Shown: positions 1 through 10,553, numbered from the stretch's first letter. The stretch is 64,000 nucleotides of DNA from Pseudidiomarina sp. CB1 (GCF_024752025.1 NZ_JANTPU010000001.1:682001-746000), one strand, 5' to 3'. The notes: generated from the sequence alone by a model not told the origin. Numbers and translations are program-made.

Positions 1-220
1 CTAAGTCGAGATCGGTTTCGGCCCCGTCTTCGGTGACAAAAACCTCACCGTGTTGAATTGGACTCATGGTACCAGGATCGACATTAATGTACGGATCCAG
101 TTTGAGGATTGTGACCTGTAGGCCACGTGCTTCAAGAATTGCCGCCAAAGAAGCTGCAGCAATACCTTTACCCAGCGAAGATACAACACCGCCGGTGACG
201 AAAATATAATTAGTTGTCAT
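1..220 (-). CDS. pyrG: CTP synthase, N-terminal fragment (runs off window)
   Basis: Makes CTP from UTP, ATP and glutamine in the cytoplasm, the last step of de novo pyrimidine nucleotide synthesis. The minus strand starting with ATG at 220 reads [19 protein letters not shown], followed by the [15 protein letters not shown] stretch typical of the CTP synthase amidoligase domain; about 73 residues of roughly 540 lie in the window and the rest is beyond base 1. It follows mazG by 87 bp, the same order (relA-mazG-pyrG) as in Escherichia coli. No strong terminator is visible in the gap, so it may be read partly from upstream. Identification is secure from the N-terminal motif; partial only because the window ends. 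Confidence 0.95.
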   Translation of the reverse strand, partial: MTTNYIFVTGGVVSSLGKGIAAASLAAILEARGLQVTILKLDPYINVDPGTMSPIQHGEVFVTEDGAETDLDL

Positions 221-307
221 GCGAAACCTAAGTCGTCAGGTTAAATGGGAATTGCTTCAAGACGGGAAAACAGTATACCTTAACGACTTAATTCCGACAA
301 TTTAAAA

Positions 308-1144
308 TTAAGCTAAGCTGTCCCGCTTTACTTGCTGCCAACACTCTTCAAGTTCTTCTAAGTTCATATCTTCTGCTGTTTTACCCGCTTCAGCGAGACG
401 CTGTTCGATAGCTTGAAAACGGCGTTTAAACTTTAGGTTTGTTCGCCGCAATGCATGCTCGGGGTTAACCTGAGCATGTCGCGCAAGGTTTACTACGGCA
501 AAAAGTACATCACCAATCTCGTCTTCAAGTGCTTGTTGGTCAATGTGCTCAGCATCGAGTTCCGCTTCGACTTCAGCGATTTCCTCTTGTATCTTTGCCA
601 CTACTGGAGCAATGTTCGGCCAGTCAAAGCCAACGTTCGCGGCACGCTTTTGCAACTTCTGCGCTTGTAAAATGGCCGGTAAATTATCAGGTATGCCCTG
701 AAACACCGATTCAACCTCGCCTTTCTCGACCCGCTCTTGCTGTTTTATCGCTTCCCATTGGGCTTTAATTTCGGCATCGGTTTGCGCATTTTCATCACCG
801 AACACATGCGGATGACGACGAATCAATTTGTCGGCAGTTTGCGCGGCCACTTCATCAAAACTAAATTGCCCTGCTTCGCTGGTCAACTGGGTATAGAACA
901 CCACTTGGAACAGCAAGTCGCCCAGCTCGTCTTTTATCGCCGCTAGGTTTCCTTCAGTTAAAGCTGCGGCGACTTCATAAGCCTCTTCGATGGTGTATGG
1001 GATCAAACTCGTTAATGTTTGTTTTAAATCCCAAGGGCACCCATGCTCCGGATCGCGCAATTGGCGCATCACTTCCAGCAGCGCTGCCACGCCAGGAAAT
1101 ACCGTCGAGTCGATGTTCAGTTCTTCTACCTTAGTGACTGCCAC
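308..1144 (-). CDS. mazG: Nucleoside triphosphate pyrophosphohydrolase MazG
   Basis: Hydrolyses (d)NTPs to NMP and pyrophosphate; in E. coli it also lowers (p)ppGpp-linked stress effects. The 278-residue protein has two tandem MazG folds: the first contains GCPWDLKQT and the metal-binding EEAYEV and DELGDLLFQVVF motifs (about residues 35-85), the second the matching EEIAEVEAE and DEIGDVLFAVVNLARH motifs near residues 190-225. It has about 20 more N-terminal residues than the E. coli protein, so a later start is possible, but the ATG used here overlaps the relA stop by 14 bp, a usual operon arrangement. It sits directly downstream of relA, which fits its role in nucleotide and alarmone balance. 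Confidence 0.95.
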   Translation of the reverse strand: MAVTKVEELNIDSTVFPGVAALLEVMRQLRDPEHGCPWDLKQTLTSLIPYTIEEAYEVAAALTEGNLAAIKDELGDLLFQVVFYTQLTSEAGQFSFDEVAAQTADKLIRRHPHVFGDENAQTDAEIKAQWEAIKQQERVEKGEVESVFQGIPDNLPAILQAQKLQKRAANVGFDWPNIAPVVAKIQEEIAEVEAELDAEHIDQQALEDEIGDVLFAVVNLARHAQVNPEHALRRTNLKFKRRFQAIEQRLAEAGKTAEDMNLEELEECWQQVKRDSLA

Positions 1145-3314
1145 TGCGTTCTACCTTATGAATACCTTTAACTTGTAATAAACGGTCAATAATTCGCTGC
1201 AAACTCGCCTGACCCTCAATGAATACACCTAGCGAAATACGCGCCTGTTGAGTCGTCGTATCAAGCTGTGAATCAAGTTGTGCCACGCTGGTCTTCTCGT
1301 TAGCCAAAATAGCGGTAATGTCATGCAGTAAACCATTACGATCATCGGCATCGATACGCAAATCGGCACGATAACGACCTTGCTCCTGCCGACTCCAATG
1401 CACTTGCAAGCCGCGCTCGGGGTGTACCTCTAGTAGGTGCTTCAACTGTTCGCAGTCACGATGATGCACACTCACTCCGCGCCCTTGGGTGACAAAGCCC
1501 ATAATGGGTTCGCCGGGCAATGGCTGGCAACATTTTGCAAACTGCACCATTAAGTTACCAATGCCTTGAACACTTACATCACTATGTTTACCTGGCTTAC
1601 GCTGGTTTTTGCGCTGGAGACGCTCCAAACGCTCGGTCGCAGCATCAGGTGTAGGTTTTAGTTGATTGACCACCTGATTAAGCCGCACATCACCAGCGCC
1701 AATCGCGGCAAGCAAATCATCAAGTTGATTAAAGTTAAAGCGATCGAGTACCGTGCTCGCTTGGCTCAGCGGAATTTCTAATTTTTGCAACTCTGTTTCC
1801 AGCAACTCACGCCCGGCTTTCAGGTTTTTATCACGATCCAGTTTCTTAAAATAAGTAACGACCTTGCTGCGCGCGCGCGAGGTTCGTAAATAACCCAAAG
1901 CCGGATTCAGCCAGTCACGGCGGGGCTTGGTATTCTTTTGGGTCAAAATTTCGACACGTTCACCATTTTTGAGCGTATAAGTGAACGGAACAATGTGTCC
2001 ATCGACTTTAGCACCTACGCAACGGTGCCCCACTTGTGAGTGAATGTAATAGGCGAAATCAAGCGGCGTAGCACCGTGCGGCAAGTCGATAACTTCACCT
2101 TTGGGCGTAAACACGTAGACCCGATCTTCAAACACTTGCGAGCGAATCTCGGCCACCAGGTCGTCGTTCTCTGCCATATCTTCATGCCACGCAAGCAGCT
2201 TACGTAGCCATGCGATCTTCTCTTCAAAGCCGCTTTGTTTACTTGTGTTGCCTTCTTTGTACAGCCAATGTGCGGCAACTCCGAGTTCGGCATCATCATG
2301 CATATCGGCAGTGCGAATTTGAATTTCCACATGTTTTTCTTCGGGTCCAATCACCACGGTATGGATCGATTGGTAACCATTCGCTTTGGGCGTTGCAATG
2401 TAGTCATCGAATTCCGATTGAATATGTCGCCATTGGCTATGCACAACTCCTAATGCCGCGTAACAATCCTTCAAAGAGTGCGTAATAATACGCACCGCAC
2501 GAATGTCGTAGAGCTGCTCGAAGCTCAAATGCTTCTTCTGCATTTTCCGCCATATCGAGTAGATATGTTTTGGTCGCCCGTACACATCGGCTTGCACCCC
2601 TTCAACCTGCAAGCCTTGTTGCAATTTCGCGACAAAGTCGGTGATGTAGTTTTCGCGATCGACGCGGCGCTCATGCAGTTGTTTGGCGATGGTTTTATAG
2701 GTGGTGGGATGTAAATAGCGGAAGGCCAGATCCTCGAGCTCCCACTTTAATTGGCCAATACCAAGACGGTTTGCCAACGGAGCATAAATGTCCTGGCATT
2801 CTTTGGCGACTAAGACACGCGTTTCCTCGTCGGCACTTTTCACTTCGCGCAAAGCGCAAATGCGTTCGGCTAACTTGATCAGCACTGCACGGACATCAGC
2901 CACCATTGATAACAACATGCGACGGACGTTGTCGATCTGTTCAACATTCGGCTTACCGTGCTGAAAATGCTGCAAATCACTAATCATTTGCATTTGTTGC
3001 ACCGCATCAAGCAATGCAGCAAGGGTTTCGCCATGGTCTTTAACGATCGTCTCACGACTGATTGCCTGAGCCTGATAGGCGGGGCTATAGAGTGCTGCTA
3101 ATAACGAGTCAGTGTCGAGGTTTAAAGCGGCCAAAATTTCGACCATCTCTTGCCCTTTCAACAGCCACTCAGGATGTTTCTTTGCTTGCAGGTGAGCCTG
3201 CAGCTGCTGGTAATGCTCTAGCAGCTGCGTTTTTGTTACTTCGGCTGTCACATGCTGTAACCAGTCACCGTGTTGTTCCGGTTTATCAACATGGGTACTG
3301 CGCACATACACCAC
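1131..3314 (-). CDS. relA: GTP pyrophosphokinase (ppGpp synthetase I) RelA
   Basis: Ribosome-associated synthetase of (p)ppGpp, activated by uncharged tRNA in amino-acid starvation. The 727 residues show the usual order: an N-terminal pseudo-hydrolase region that lacks an intact HD motif, the synthetase domain with DIRAVRIIT and TPKANGYQSIHTVV plus EIQIRT (about residues 260-345), a TGS domain beginning DRVYVFTPKGEVIDLP (about 400-460), a zinc-finger-like region with CCQPLPG, and a C-terminal ACT domain. The degenerate HD region separates it from bifunctional SpoT. It lies 2 bp after rlmD's start side and overlaps mazG by 14 bp, so rlmD? and mazG flank it in one minus-strand transcription unit. 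Length is close to the 744 residues of E. coli RelA. Confidence 0.97.
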   Translation of the reverse strand: MVYVRSTHVDKPEQHGDWLQHVTAEVTKTQLLEHYQQLQAHLQAKKHPEWLLKGQEMVEILAALNLDTDSLLAALYSPAYQAQAISRETIVKDHGETLAALLDAVQQMQMISDLQHFQHGKPNVEQIDNVRRMLLSMVADVRAVLIKLAERICALREVKSADEETRVLVAKECQDIYAPLANRLGIGQLKWELEDLAFRYLHPTTYKTIAKQLHERRVDRENYITDFVAKLQQGLQVEGVQADVYGRPKHIYSIWRKMQKKHLSFEQLYDIRAVRIITHSLKDCYAALGVVHSQWRHIQSEFDDYIATPKANGYQSIHTVVIGPEEKHVEIQIRTADMHDDAELGVAAHWLYKEGNTSKQSGFEEKIAWLRKLLAWHEDMAENDDLVAEIRSQVFEDRVYVFTPKGEVIDLPHGATPLDFAYYIHSQVGHRCVGAKVDGHIVPFTYTLKNGERVEILTQKNTKPRRDWLNPALGYLRTSRARSKVVTYFKKLDRDKNLKAGRELLETELQKLEIPLSQASTVLDRFNFNQLDDLLAAIGAGDVRLNQVVNQLKPTPDAATERLERLQRKNQRKPGKHSDVSVQGIGNLMVQFAKCCQPLPGEPIMGFVTQGRGVSVHHRDCEQLKHLLEVHPERGLQVHWSRQEQGRYRADLRIDADDRNGLLHDITAILANEKTSVAQLDSQLDTTTQQARISLGVFIEGQASLQRIIDRLLQVKGIHKVERSGSH

Positions 3315-3316
3315 GA

Positions 3317-4669
3317 CTATGCCTCCCGTTCAAACCACGTCAAACACTCAATGTGATGGGTTTGCGGGAACATGTCAATGATTTGTGCCTGACGCAATTG
3401 GTAGCCTGACTCGACCAGCACTTTTGCATCACGCGCTAAGGTATCTGGTGCGCATGATACGTAGATGATGCGTTGCGGCTGCAACTTTGCAACTTCACGT
3501 ATGGCGTGTGGCGCACCTGCGCGTGCCGGATCAAGTAAAACCTTACGATAGCTTTGCCCAGCCCATGGGTAAGTGTTCCAGTTTTGCTCTAGGTCAGCAT
3601 GAAACGCCGAGACCTTCACCGCATAACGTTCGGCATTGCGCTGCAGACGCTGCACCATCGAGGGAACCCCTTCGATAGCGGTGATTTGCGCGCCGGCTAA
3701 CGCCAGCGGAATAGTAAAGTTGCCACTGCCAGAATACAGTTCAAGAATCGCTTCGCCTGCCTGTGGATCTAACCAAGCTAATGCCTGCCCTACCATCTTC
3801 TCACTCAACGTTGCTTGGGCCTGCAAAAAGTCGCCAGGTTGAAAGTCGAGTTCAGCACCTAAGGTTTGGTAACGCGGCGTGCTATGTTCACTCGCTGTTT
3901 TCTCACAAGACAATGGCGTTGGCACGTTGTTCGGTGCACCACAATGTAACCACACCTGAACTCCGTGCTGGTTTGCAAACGTCGCAAGCGCTTGGCGGTC
4001 AGCGTCGTCAGGAGTCGCCTGCAGTCGTAATACGATCAATCGTTGCTCAGTTTGCAGCAACTCGATATGGCCCAGCATGCTGACCAGCTTCAGCTGCGGC
4101 AACAAGGCGCGCAAAGGTTCTAAAAGCTCATTAAGTTCAGGAACGGCAATTACGCAGTTATCCATTGCTACGATTGTCTTACTCGCCTGTGCTCGGAGTC
4201 CAAGCTGAAAACGCCTGCGTTTCGCATCCCAATGTGTCGCCAAACGCAGACGCCGCCGATACGCTAAGGGTTGATCGGTGAGCGGCTCTAACCAATGTTG
4301 CGCGTCGATACCGGCAAACTTATGCAACAACTCACGTACCACACGCTGTTTATGCTGACGCTGCGCTGGTAAGGCGAGGTGCTGTAAATCACACCCACCG
4401 CACTCACCGTAGTATTTACAAGGGGCATCAACACGCTCGTCAGCGCCGCGGTGAATTCGTAACAGCTGAGCGTCATACTTGCCCTGCGGCTGTAAATCGA
4501 TCACTTCGTTAGGCAGAGCGCCGCGCACAAAGCGTACACCACGTTCGCCACGCACCACGCCGCGACCTTGATGATCGAGTCCTACCACAAGTTGCTGCTG
4601 CAGCGCAGGAGCTTTGGTATGCGCCGTAGCCTTGCGCCCCGGCTTACGACTTGAATAAAATTGCGCCAT
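3317..4669 (-). CDS. rlmD: 23S rRNA (uracil-1939-C5)-methyltransferase RlmD
   Basis: SAM-dependent methyltransferase that makes m5U1939 in 23S rRNA. The 450-residue protein has an N-terminal TRAM RNA-binding domain (about 20-75), the four cysteines of the [4Fe-4S] cluster at C84, C90, C93 and C171, the SAM motif ELYSGSGNFTIPLA, the LLDPARAGA motif, and the catalytic cysteine C406 in YVSCAPDTLARD. It is transcribed just before relA (2 bp apart), as in E. coli where rlmD (rumA) precedes relA. Its start codon at 4669 lies 5 bp after the pdxJ stop, so two blocks that are separate in E. coli are joined here. RlmC is the nearest alternative, but length and context support RlmD. Confidence 0.95.
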   Translation of the reverse strand: MAQFYSSRKPGRKATAHTKAPALQQQLVVGLDHQGRGVVRGERGVRFVRGALPNEVIDLQPQGKYDAQLLRIHRGADERVDAPCKYYGECGGCDLQHLALPAQRQHKQRVVRELLHKFAGIDAQHWLEPLTDQPLAYRRRLRLATHWDAKRRRFQLGLRAQASKTIVAMDNCVIAVPELNELLEPLRALLPQLKLVSMLGHIELLQTEQRLIVLRLQATPDDADRQALATFANQHGVQVWLHCGAPNNVPTPLSCEKTASEHSTPRYQTLGAELDFQPGDFLQAQATLSEKMVGQALAWLDPQAGEAILELYSGSGNFTIPLALAGAQITAIEGVPSMVQRLQRNAERYAVKVSAFHADLEQNWNTYPWAGQSYRKVLLDPARAGAPHAIREVAKLQPQRIIYVSCAPDTLARDAKVLVESGYQLRQAQIIDMFPQTHHIECLTWFEREA

Positions 4670-4674
4670 GACGA

Positions 4675-5436
4675 TTAATTTGGCCCAGCGGTACGCGCCT
4701 GTAACATAATCGCTTTCATATCGCGCACAGCCTGATCTAAGCCCACTAAAACCGCCCGTGCGACAATCGCATGACCGATGTTAAGCTCAACCAACTCCGG
4801 TAAAGCCGCAACAGCGGCTGTATTGTGATAATGCAGACCATGCCCAGCGTTCACTTGCAACCCTTTCGCTTGTGCATACTTGGCCGCATCATGGAGCAAC
4901 AGCAAGCTGCGCTGCTGTTCACTTACTTCCGTTTGCTCGGCATAGTGGCCCGTGTGCAATTCAATAATACCAGCACCGGTTGCTACAGCCGCATCGATTT
5001 GTTGTTCGTCAGCATCGATAAACAACGAAGTTTGTATGCCTTTTTCACCCAAACGTTCTACCGCTGCGGTGATTTTATCTTGCTGCCCAGCGACATCTAA
5101 ACCACCCTCAGTGGTTAATTCTTCGCGCTTCTCCGGCACTAAACAAACGTAGGCGGGCTTAATGCGACAAGCAATCTTCAGCATTTCTTCCGTCACCGCC
5201 ATTTCCAAGTTCATGCGCGTTTGCAGGGTTTGCGCGAGCACTTCAACATCACGATCGTTAATGTGTCGACGATCTTCGCGTAAATGAATGGTGATGCCAT
5301 CCGCGCCGGCTTGTTCGGCGATAGCTGCAGCAGCCACCGGATCGGGGTAACTTACACCACGTGCATTCCGCACGGTCGCCACATGGTCGATGTTAACTCC
5401 CAATAAAATTGAGTTGCCTAAAGGCGCATGATGCAT
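4675..5436 (-). CDS. pdxJ: Pyridoxine 5'-phosphate synthase PdxJ
   Basis: Condenses 1-deoxy-D-xylulose 5-phosphate with 3-amino-2-oxopropyl phosphate to form pyridoxine 5'-phosphate, the ring-closing step of vitamin B6 synthesis. The 253-residue TIM-barrel protein shows the family signatures [15 protein letters not shown] at residues 13-27, the HLREDRRHI phosphate/substrate loop, the [11 protein letters not shown] strand and the C-terminal [12 protein letters not shown] and [13 protein letters not shown] motifs. Its ATG overlaps the last base of the recO stop (position 5436). In most relatives acpS follows pdxJ; here rlmD follows after 5 bp, which is noted as a finding. Confidence 0.96.
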   Translation of the reverse strand: MHHAPLGNSILLGVNIDHVATVRNARGVSYPDPVAAAAIAEQAGADGITIHLREDRRHINDRDVEVLAQTLQTRMNLEMAVTEEMLKIACRIKPAYVCLVPEKREELTTEGGLDVAGQQDKITAAVERLGEKGIQTSLFIDADEQQIDAAVATGAGIIELHTGHYAEQTEVSEQQRSLLLLHDAAKYAQAKGLQVNAGHGLHYHNTAAVAALPELVELNIGHAIVARAVLVGLDQAVRDMKAIMLQARTAGPN

Positions 5437-6128
5437 CAGTCTTTCCTTTTCATTTGTGCGAACAGTTCGCGGCTGCGCAATGGCTGCTCACCTAAATAAG
5501 GAGCAAGCGCATGCCGCATGATTTGTTTCATCGAGTTTAGCAGGTGCGCATCAGTGAGCTCAAACGCCGCTAAGCGTTGTAAGGTAGCTCCTGAATAGGT
5601 TCCTGGCATGGCATCTCCGAGCGGCGTAAAACCTTGCTCAGCATTAAATCGATAATGCTTATGCGCGGCAATTGGATCACCTTGCGTATCAGCACACCAA
5701 TCAAAAGCGTGGCCTAGATGGCACAACATACGCCATTCGAACTCACGCAACACCGGCTCTATTGGAAGGCGCTGACTCAATGCGTCAAGTGCATTTTGAT
5801 AGTCGTCAAATAGTCCGTCGACGGACTGATAGCTGGAAGTAAGACGTTGGATAAGTTCATTCAGGTAAAAGCCGCTATAGAGTGCGTTACCCTGCAATGG
5901 ATAAGCGTTTGAGCGACTTTCTGCATGACGAAGGTTTTGCAATTCGTGGCGACCTTGGGTCACTACATAAAGCGGTGTGAAGGGCTGTAAAATAGCCCGC
6001 CATTGACTCTTGGGTCGCCGCGCACCTTTGGCGACAACCCGATAACGGCCGTGCTCCTGAGTCAACAATTCAACCAATAAGCTTGAATCTTGGAAGGGCC
6101 AACGGTGCAGAACAAAGGCCGGTTCCAC
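5436..6128 (-). CDS. recO: DNA repair protein RecO
   Basis: Recombination mediator of the RecFOR pathway: binds SSB and single-stranded DNA, anneals strands and helps load RecA at gaps. The 230-residue protein has the N-terminal OB-fold ([19 protein letters not shown], then [15 protein letters not shown], about residues 1-80) followed by a helical domain; the four-cysteine zinc finger of some RecO proteins is not evident, as in E. coli RecO. It starts 5 bp after the era stop and its stop touches the pdxJ start, so it is translated within the rnc-era-recO-pdxJ unit. Length is near the 242 residues of E. coli RecO. Confidence 0.93.
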   Translation of the reverse strand: MEPAFVLHRWPFQDSSLLVELLTQEHGRYRVVAKGARRPKSQWRAILQPFTPLYVVTQGRHELQNLRHAESRSNAYPLQGNALYSGFYLNELIQRLTSSYQSVDGLFDDYQNALDALSQRLPIEPVLREFEWRMLCHLGHAFDWCADTQGDPIAAHKHYRFNAEQGFTPLGDAMPGTYSGATLQRLAAFELTDAHLLNSMKQIMRHALAPYLGEQPLRSRELFAQMKRKD

Positions 6129-6133
6129 TGCGC

Positions 6134-7060
6134 TTAGTCCTCGTTATAACCGAGACTTCGCAAGGCACGCTCGTCGTCGGCCCAACCACTTTTTACTTTA
6201 ACCCAAAGTTCAAGGTGAACTTTACCATCGATGAGGCGTTCAATATCCCGTCGTGCTTCAGTGCCAACAGTCTTGAGTTTACTTCCGCCAGCACCAATTA
6301 CCATGCGCTTTTGGCCATCGCGCTCAACGAGAATCAACGCGTTAATGTGCGTCGTCCCTGTGGGCGCAGTTTGAAATCGCTCAATTTCAACGGTGGTACT
6401 GTACGGCAGTTCATCGCCAGTAAAACGCATCAATTTTTCGCGAATAATTTCCGCCGTCATAAAACGTAACGAGCGGTCCGTCACGTAATCATCTGGATAA
6501 TGATGAACTCCCGGCTTTGCATAGGCATGAACAACGTTACGTAACGCATCTACTTGTGCACCGGTTTTGGCCGATAATGGAATGATTTCGGCAAACGTGT
6601 GGCGCTCTGACAGGCTTTGTAATAACGGCAATAAAGCTTCTTTGTCTTTCACTTGATCGACTTTATTCACCACGAGAATAACGGGCCGTTGGGATTTCTT
6701 TAATTTCGCTAAAACCAGTTCATCTTCTTGCGTCCATCGCTCGGCTTCGACAACGAATAATACAACTTCAACGCCACTCATTGAGCTCGTTGCCGCGCGG
6801 TTCATCATGCGATTAATGGCTTTTTTCTCGTCCGTGTGCAAGCCCGGCGTATCGACATAGACGATTTGCCGTTCGCCTTCAGTTTCAATCCCAAGAATCC
6901 GATGGCGGGTGGTCTGGGGCTTGCTCGAAGTGATACTAATTTTTTGGCCTAAAATGCGGTTCATTAAAGTCGATTTACCGACATTAGGACGACCTACAAT
7001 CGCCACAAATGCAGACGCTGAGGTGAAGTCCGCATCTTGCTCTGGCAACTTGTCAGACAT
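6134..7060 (-). CDS. era: Ribosome-assembly GTPase Era
   Basis: Essential GTPase that binds the 3' end of 16S rRNA and checks 30S subunit maturation. The 308 residues carry the Ras-like G motifs: G1 GRPNVGKS (23-30), the switch region with [12 protein letters not shown]3 DTPGLH and G4 NKVD, then a C-terminal KH RNA-binding domain beginning around [16 protein letters not shown]. Its ATG lies inside the 3' end of rnc (8 bp overlap), giving translational coupling with RNase III, the usual pairing in this phylum. Length and motifs match Era, and the KH domain excludes Der/EngA. Confidence 0.97.
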   Translation of the reverse strand: MSDKLPEQDADFTSASAFVAIVGRPNVGKSTLMNRILGQKISITSSKPQTTRHRILGIETEGERQIVYVDTPGLHTDEKKAINRMMNRAATSSMSGVEVVLFVVEAERWTQEDELVLAKLKKSQRPVILVVNKVDQVKDKEALLPLLQSLSERHTFAEIIPLSAKTGAQVDALRNVVHAYAKPGVHHYPDDYVTDRSLRFMTAEIIREKLMRFTGDELPYSTTVEIERFQTAPTGTTHINALILVERDGQKRMVIGAGGSKLKTVGTEARRDIERLIDGKVHLELWVKVKSGWADDERALRSLGYNED

Positions 7061-7757
7061 GGTTTGTCTCCTGTTGCGCTTGCAACATTTCTAAAGTTTG
7101 TGTGGCAGCTTGCTGCTCTGCTTTACGACGACTCGTGCCAGAACCTAAAACAGGTTCAGCTAACGGTTCAACGGTACAGCTTACGGTAAAACGTTGGTTA
7201 TGCGCTTGCCCTTGAATCGTCACCACATCATAAACGGGTAACTGTAATTGCTGCGCCTGCAAAAACTCTTGCAAGCGTGTTTTCGGATCTTTATGCCCAG
7301 CGCCCGGTTGAATCGTCTGCAGTTGTTGAGCCAGCCAATTGAGTACTACCTTGCGACATGTTTCTAAGTCACTTTCAAGGTACATCGCACCGAGCAAAGC
7401 TTCCATTGCATCGGCCAAAATCGATTCGCGGCGATGCCCACCACTTTTCATTTCGCCAGGCCCCAAAACGAGAAACTTACCAACTTCAAAGCGCTGCGCA
7501 ATTTTCGCTAGATTACGACCGCACACAAGGGTCGCTCGCATGCGGCTTAAATCACCTTCATCAATCTTGGGGAATTTCTCGAATAAAGCTTCACTCACGA
7601 TAATACCAAGCACCGAGTCGCCTAAAAACTCGAGTCGCTCATTATGCTGTGCGGCGGCACTACGGTGCGTGAGCGCTTGTTGAGCACGCTCACGATCACG
7701 AAAGGTATAACCAAAGGCTTTCTCTAGCTCGCGTAAGGGTGGCTTTGGTAAGCTCAC
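7053..7757 (-). CDS. rnc: Ribonuclease III
   Basis: Double-strand-specific endoribonuclease that processes rRNA precursors and many mRNAs. The protein (234 residues from the start chosen here) has the RNase III signature [13 protein letters not shown] near residues 38-50, the second metal site [10 protein letters not shown] around 114-123, and a C-terminal double-stranded RNA-binding domain starting near [11 protein letters not shown]. The frame is open 17 codons further upstream into lepB, but I chose GTG at 7757 because GGAGGAG lies about ten bases before it at the end of lepB, and [19 protein letters not shown] then matches the family N-terminus. It overlaps era by 8 bp and follows the lepB stop by 2 bp. 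Confidence 0.95.
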   Translation of the reverse strand: MSLPKPPLRELEKAFGYTFRDRERAQQALTHRSAAAQHNERLEFLGDSVLGIIVSEALFEKFPKIDEGDLSRMRATLVCGRNLAKIAQRFEVGKFLVLGPGEMKSGGHRRESILADAMEALLGAMYLESDLETCRKVVLNWLAQQLQTIQPGAGHKDPKTRLQEFLQAQQLQLPVYDVVTIQGQAHNQRFTVSCTVEPLAEPVLGSGTSRRKAEQQAATQTLEMLQAQQETNHV

Positions 7758-7759
7758 GA

Positions 7760-8683
7760 TTACTCTACTCCTCCAAGTCGCTGCCAACGAATGCCTGATG
7801 GGACCCACTGCGGTAAGGCACTGGTTGGTTTCCGATCCATTTCAAAACTCATCCAAATAAATACCGCTCGACCAACCAAGTTTTCTTCCGATACAAAACC
7901 CCAATAACGGCTGTCTTCTGAGTTGTCGCGGTTATCGCCCATGGCAAAATAGGCCCCTTCTGGCACGATCCATTCATCTCGTGCGGTACCCTGCTGCTGA
8001 AAATAATATTTCGAGCGATTACCTACCGTCGGATCCACTAGGGTAGCATGCGAGACAGCCCCTAACTGTTCACGGAACTGTTGCAACGGCGTCGCGCCAT
8101 TGAAAAAGATACCATCAGTACTTTCCAGATTGCGCTCAATCACCTCAAGCTCAGGACAATCCTGCATACCTTCTTCACAGGCCGGCTGAATGTACAACGT
8201 TTTATTCCGATAAATAATCCGATCGCCTGGGAGGCCGACAATGCGCTTGATAAAATCGAGACTTGGCTCCGGCGGGAATTTGAAGACCGCAACATCGCCA
8301 CGCTCAGGCGTGTCAACTTCAATCAACTCGTGCCGCCAAATTGGATCACGCAAGCTATAGCTGAATTTCTCAACCAAAATAAAGTCACCCTCTAACAGGG
8401 TCGGCATCATCGACGCTGAGGGAATGCGAAACGGCTCGTAAAGAAACGAACGTAGAACCAAAATGACCAATAGGATCGGAAACACCGATTGCGCAAACTC
8501 GGCAATGCTACCCTGCGGCGCGATACGTTCTTTCGCGTCATCTGAGAGCGTCTGTTGTAAACGCTTTTCTTCGGCTTCGACCCGGGCACGACGCTTCGGT
8601 TTAGCCACTTTAGCGTCATACAACCAAATCAACCCCGCCACAATAGTAATAGCGGTCAGCAACACTGAGTAAAAATTTGCCAT
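7760..8683 (-). CDS. lepB: Signal peptidase I
   Basis: Inner-membrane serine protease that removes signal peptides from exported proteins. The 307 residues have two N-terminal membrane segments (about 5-21 and 65-80), the nucleophile Ser91 in RIPSASMMPTL, the general base Lys146 in DFIKRIVGLPGD, and the late GDNRDNSEDSRYWGFV box. The two catalytic positions have the same numbers as in E. coli LepB, which supports the chosen ATG. It lies 14 bp after lepA and 2 bp before rnc. The lepA-lepB-rnc-era order is the common gammaproteobacterial one. Confidence 0.97.
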   Translation of the reverse strand: MANFYSVLLTAITIVAGLIWLYDAKVAKPKRRARVEAEEKRLQQTLSDDAKERIAPQGSIAEFAQSVFPILLVILVLRSFLYEPFRIPSASMMPTLLEGDFILVEKFSYSLRDPIWRHELIEVDTPERGDVAVFKFPPEPSLDFIKRIVGLPGDRIIYRNKTLYIQPACEEGMQDCPELEVIERNLESTDGIFFNGATPLQQFREQLGAVSHATLVDPTVGNRSKYYFQQQGTARDEWIVPEGAYFAMGDNRDNSEDSRYWGFVSEENLVGRAVFIWMSFEMDRKPTSALPQWVPSGIRWQRLGGVE

Positions 8684-8697
8684 GGTCTACCTTGTTG

Positions 8698-10509
8698 TTA
8701 TTTCCCTACTTTTAGCACCGCGAGAAAAGCCTCTTGCGGAACCTCAACATTACCCAGCTGCTTCATTCGCTTCTTACCTTCTTTCTGCTTCTGTAACAGC
8801 TTTTTCTTACGGCTTACATCACCGCCATAACACTTAGCAGTAACATTTTTACGTAATTGCTTCACCGTTGAGCGAGCAATCACGTGGTTTCCGATGGTCG
8901 CCTGAATTGCAATATCGAACATCTGTCGTGGAATCAGTTCGCGCATCTTATCAACCAGTTCGCGACCTCTGCCCTGCGCGTGATCGCGGTGGGTGATCAT
9001 TGCCAATGCATCAACACGATCACCATTAATAAGCACATCCACGCGCACCATGTCTGCTTCTTGGAAACGCTTGAACTGATAATCAAGCGACGCATAACCG
9101 CGTGACGTTGACTTAAGGCGGTCAAAAAAGTCCATCACCACCTCTGCCATCGGCAACTCATAAGTTACCGCTACTTGTTTGCCGTGGTAGGCCATTTTGG
9201 TTTGCACGCCGCGCTTGTCGACACAAAGCGTAATAACGTTCCCCAAGTAATCTTGCGGTACCAAAATATTTGCTTCAACAATGGGTTCATAGATGGTTTC
9301 AATATCATTGATCGGCGGTAAATTCGAGGGGTTATCGACACTCACTTCGGAGCCGTCAGTTTTCACCACTTTGTAGACCACCGTTGGTGCGGTGGTAATT
9401 AGATCAATGTCATATTCGCGCTCGAGTCGCTCTTGAATGATTTCCATGTGCAGCATACCTAAGAAGCCACAACGGAAACCAAACCCAAGTGCTGCTGAGT
9501 TCTCTGGTTCATAAAAGAGCGAGGCATCATTCAATGACAGCTTACCCAGCGCATCACGGAAGTTTTCATAGTCATCCGATGATATCGGAAACATTCCGGC
9601 ATACACTTGCGGTTTAACTTTTTTAAAGCCTGGTAATGGCTTATCTGCCGGCGTCTTCGCTAAGGTGAGTGTGTCACCTACTGGCGCACCCAGAATGTCT
9701 TTAATACCCGCGATAACAAAGCCTACTTCGCCACAACGCAGGATTCCGGTTTCGGTCGGCTTCGGTGAGAAGAAACCGACCTTGTCGATCTGATGCGTTT
9801 GCCCAGTCGACATCACTTTCATTTTGTCGCCCGCACGCAATGTACCATTCTTAACACGTACTAAGGAGACCACGCCTTGGTAATTATCAAACCAGGAGTC
9901 AATAATGAGTGCTTGCAGCGGTTCTTCGGCATCGCCTTGCGGAGCTGGAATTTGTTTAACAATTCGCTCCAACACTTCATCAATGCCGATACCTGTTTTC
10001 GCCGAACATTGCACCGCATCAATCGCTTCAATGCCAACGATGTCTTCAATCTCTTCCGCAACACGCATAGGATCAGCTTGCGGCAAGTCAATTTTATTCA
10101 GCACGGGGACCACTTCAAGATCCATTTCGATCGCGGTGTAGCAATTTGCAAGGGTCTGAGCTTCGACGCCTTGTGCTGCATCCACAACCAACAGAGCTCC
10201 CTCACAACCCGCCAAACTCCGCGAAACCTCGTAGGAAAAATCAACGTGTCCAGGTGTGTCGATAAAATTAAGCTGGTAGGTTTCACCGTCTGCCGCTGTA
10301 TAGTGAAGCGTAACGCTTTGCGCTTTGATGGTAATACCTCGCTCCCGCTCAAGATCCATTGAGTCAAGAACCTGTTCGGCCATTTCGCGATCGGTCAACC
10401 CGCCACAATGTTGGATCAATCGATCCGATAGCGTTGATTTACCATGATCAATGTGCGCAATGATCGAGAAATTTCGAATATTTGCTTGCTTAAACGCCTT
10501 GTCTGGCAT
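8698..10509 (-). CDS. lepA: Elongation factor 4 (LepA)
   Basis: Ribosome-binding GTPase related to EF-G; affects translation under ionic stress and ribosome assembly. The 603-residue protein starts with [21 protein letters not shown] (G1), followed by DTPGHVDF (G3) and NKIDLP (G4), domain II, two EF-G-like domains, and the LepA-specific C-terminal domain ending in the basic [19 protein letters not shown] stretch. It lacks EF-G domain IV, which settles the family. The start ATG at 10509 has a GGGGG run nearby. A plausible promoter lies in the 89-bp gap upstream, so lepA may start its own transcript although it follows rseC in the same direction. Confidence 0.97.
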   Translation of the reverse strand: MPDKAFKQANIRNFSIIAHIDHGKSTLSDRLIQHCGGLTDREMAEQVLDSMDLERERGITIKAQSVTLHYTAADGETYQLNFIDTPGHVDFSYEVSRSLAGCEGALLVVDAAQGVEAQTLANCYTAIEMDLEVVPVLNKIDLPQADPMRVAEEIEDIVGIEAIDAVQCSAKTGIGIDEVLERIVKQIPAPQGDAEEPLQALIIDSWFDNYQGVVSLVRVKNGTLRAGDKMKVMSTGQTHQIDKVGFFSPKPTETGILRCGEVGFVIAGIKDILGAPVGDTLTLAKTPADKPLPGFKKVKPQVYAGMFPISSDDYENFRDALGKLSLNDASLFYEPENSAALGFGFRCGFLGMLHMEIIQERLEREYDIDLITTAPTVVYKVVKTDGSEVSVDNPSNLPPINDIETIYEPIVEANILVPQDYLGNVITLCVDKRGVQTKMAYHGKQVAVTYELPMAEVVMDFFDRLKSTSRGYASLDYQFKRFQEADMVRVDVLINGDRVDALAMITHRDHAQGRGRELVDKMRELIPRQMFDIAIQATIGNHVIARSTVKQLRKNVTAKCYGGDVSRKKKLLQKQKEGKKRMKQLGNVEVPQEAFLAVLKVGK

Positions 10510-10553
10510 TCATGCCCCCGCAACTGCTAAAAGAAATACGTGAATAACCGCCG

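Noticed and set aside
9877-10362. 161-residue antisense frame inside lepA
   Set aside because: Opposite strand of a strongly conserved gene, no ribosome site, no recognisable motif.
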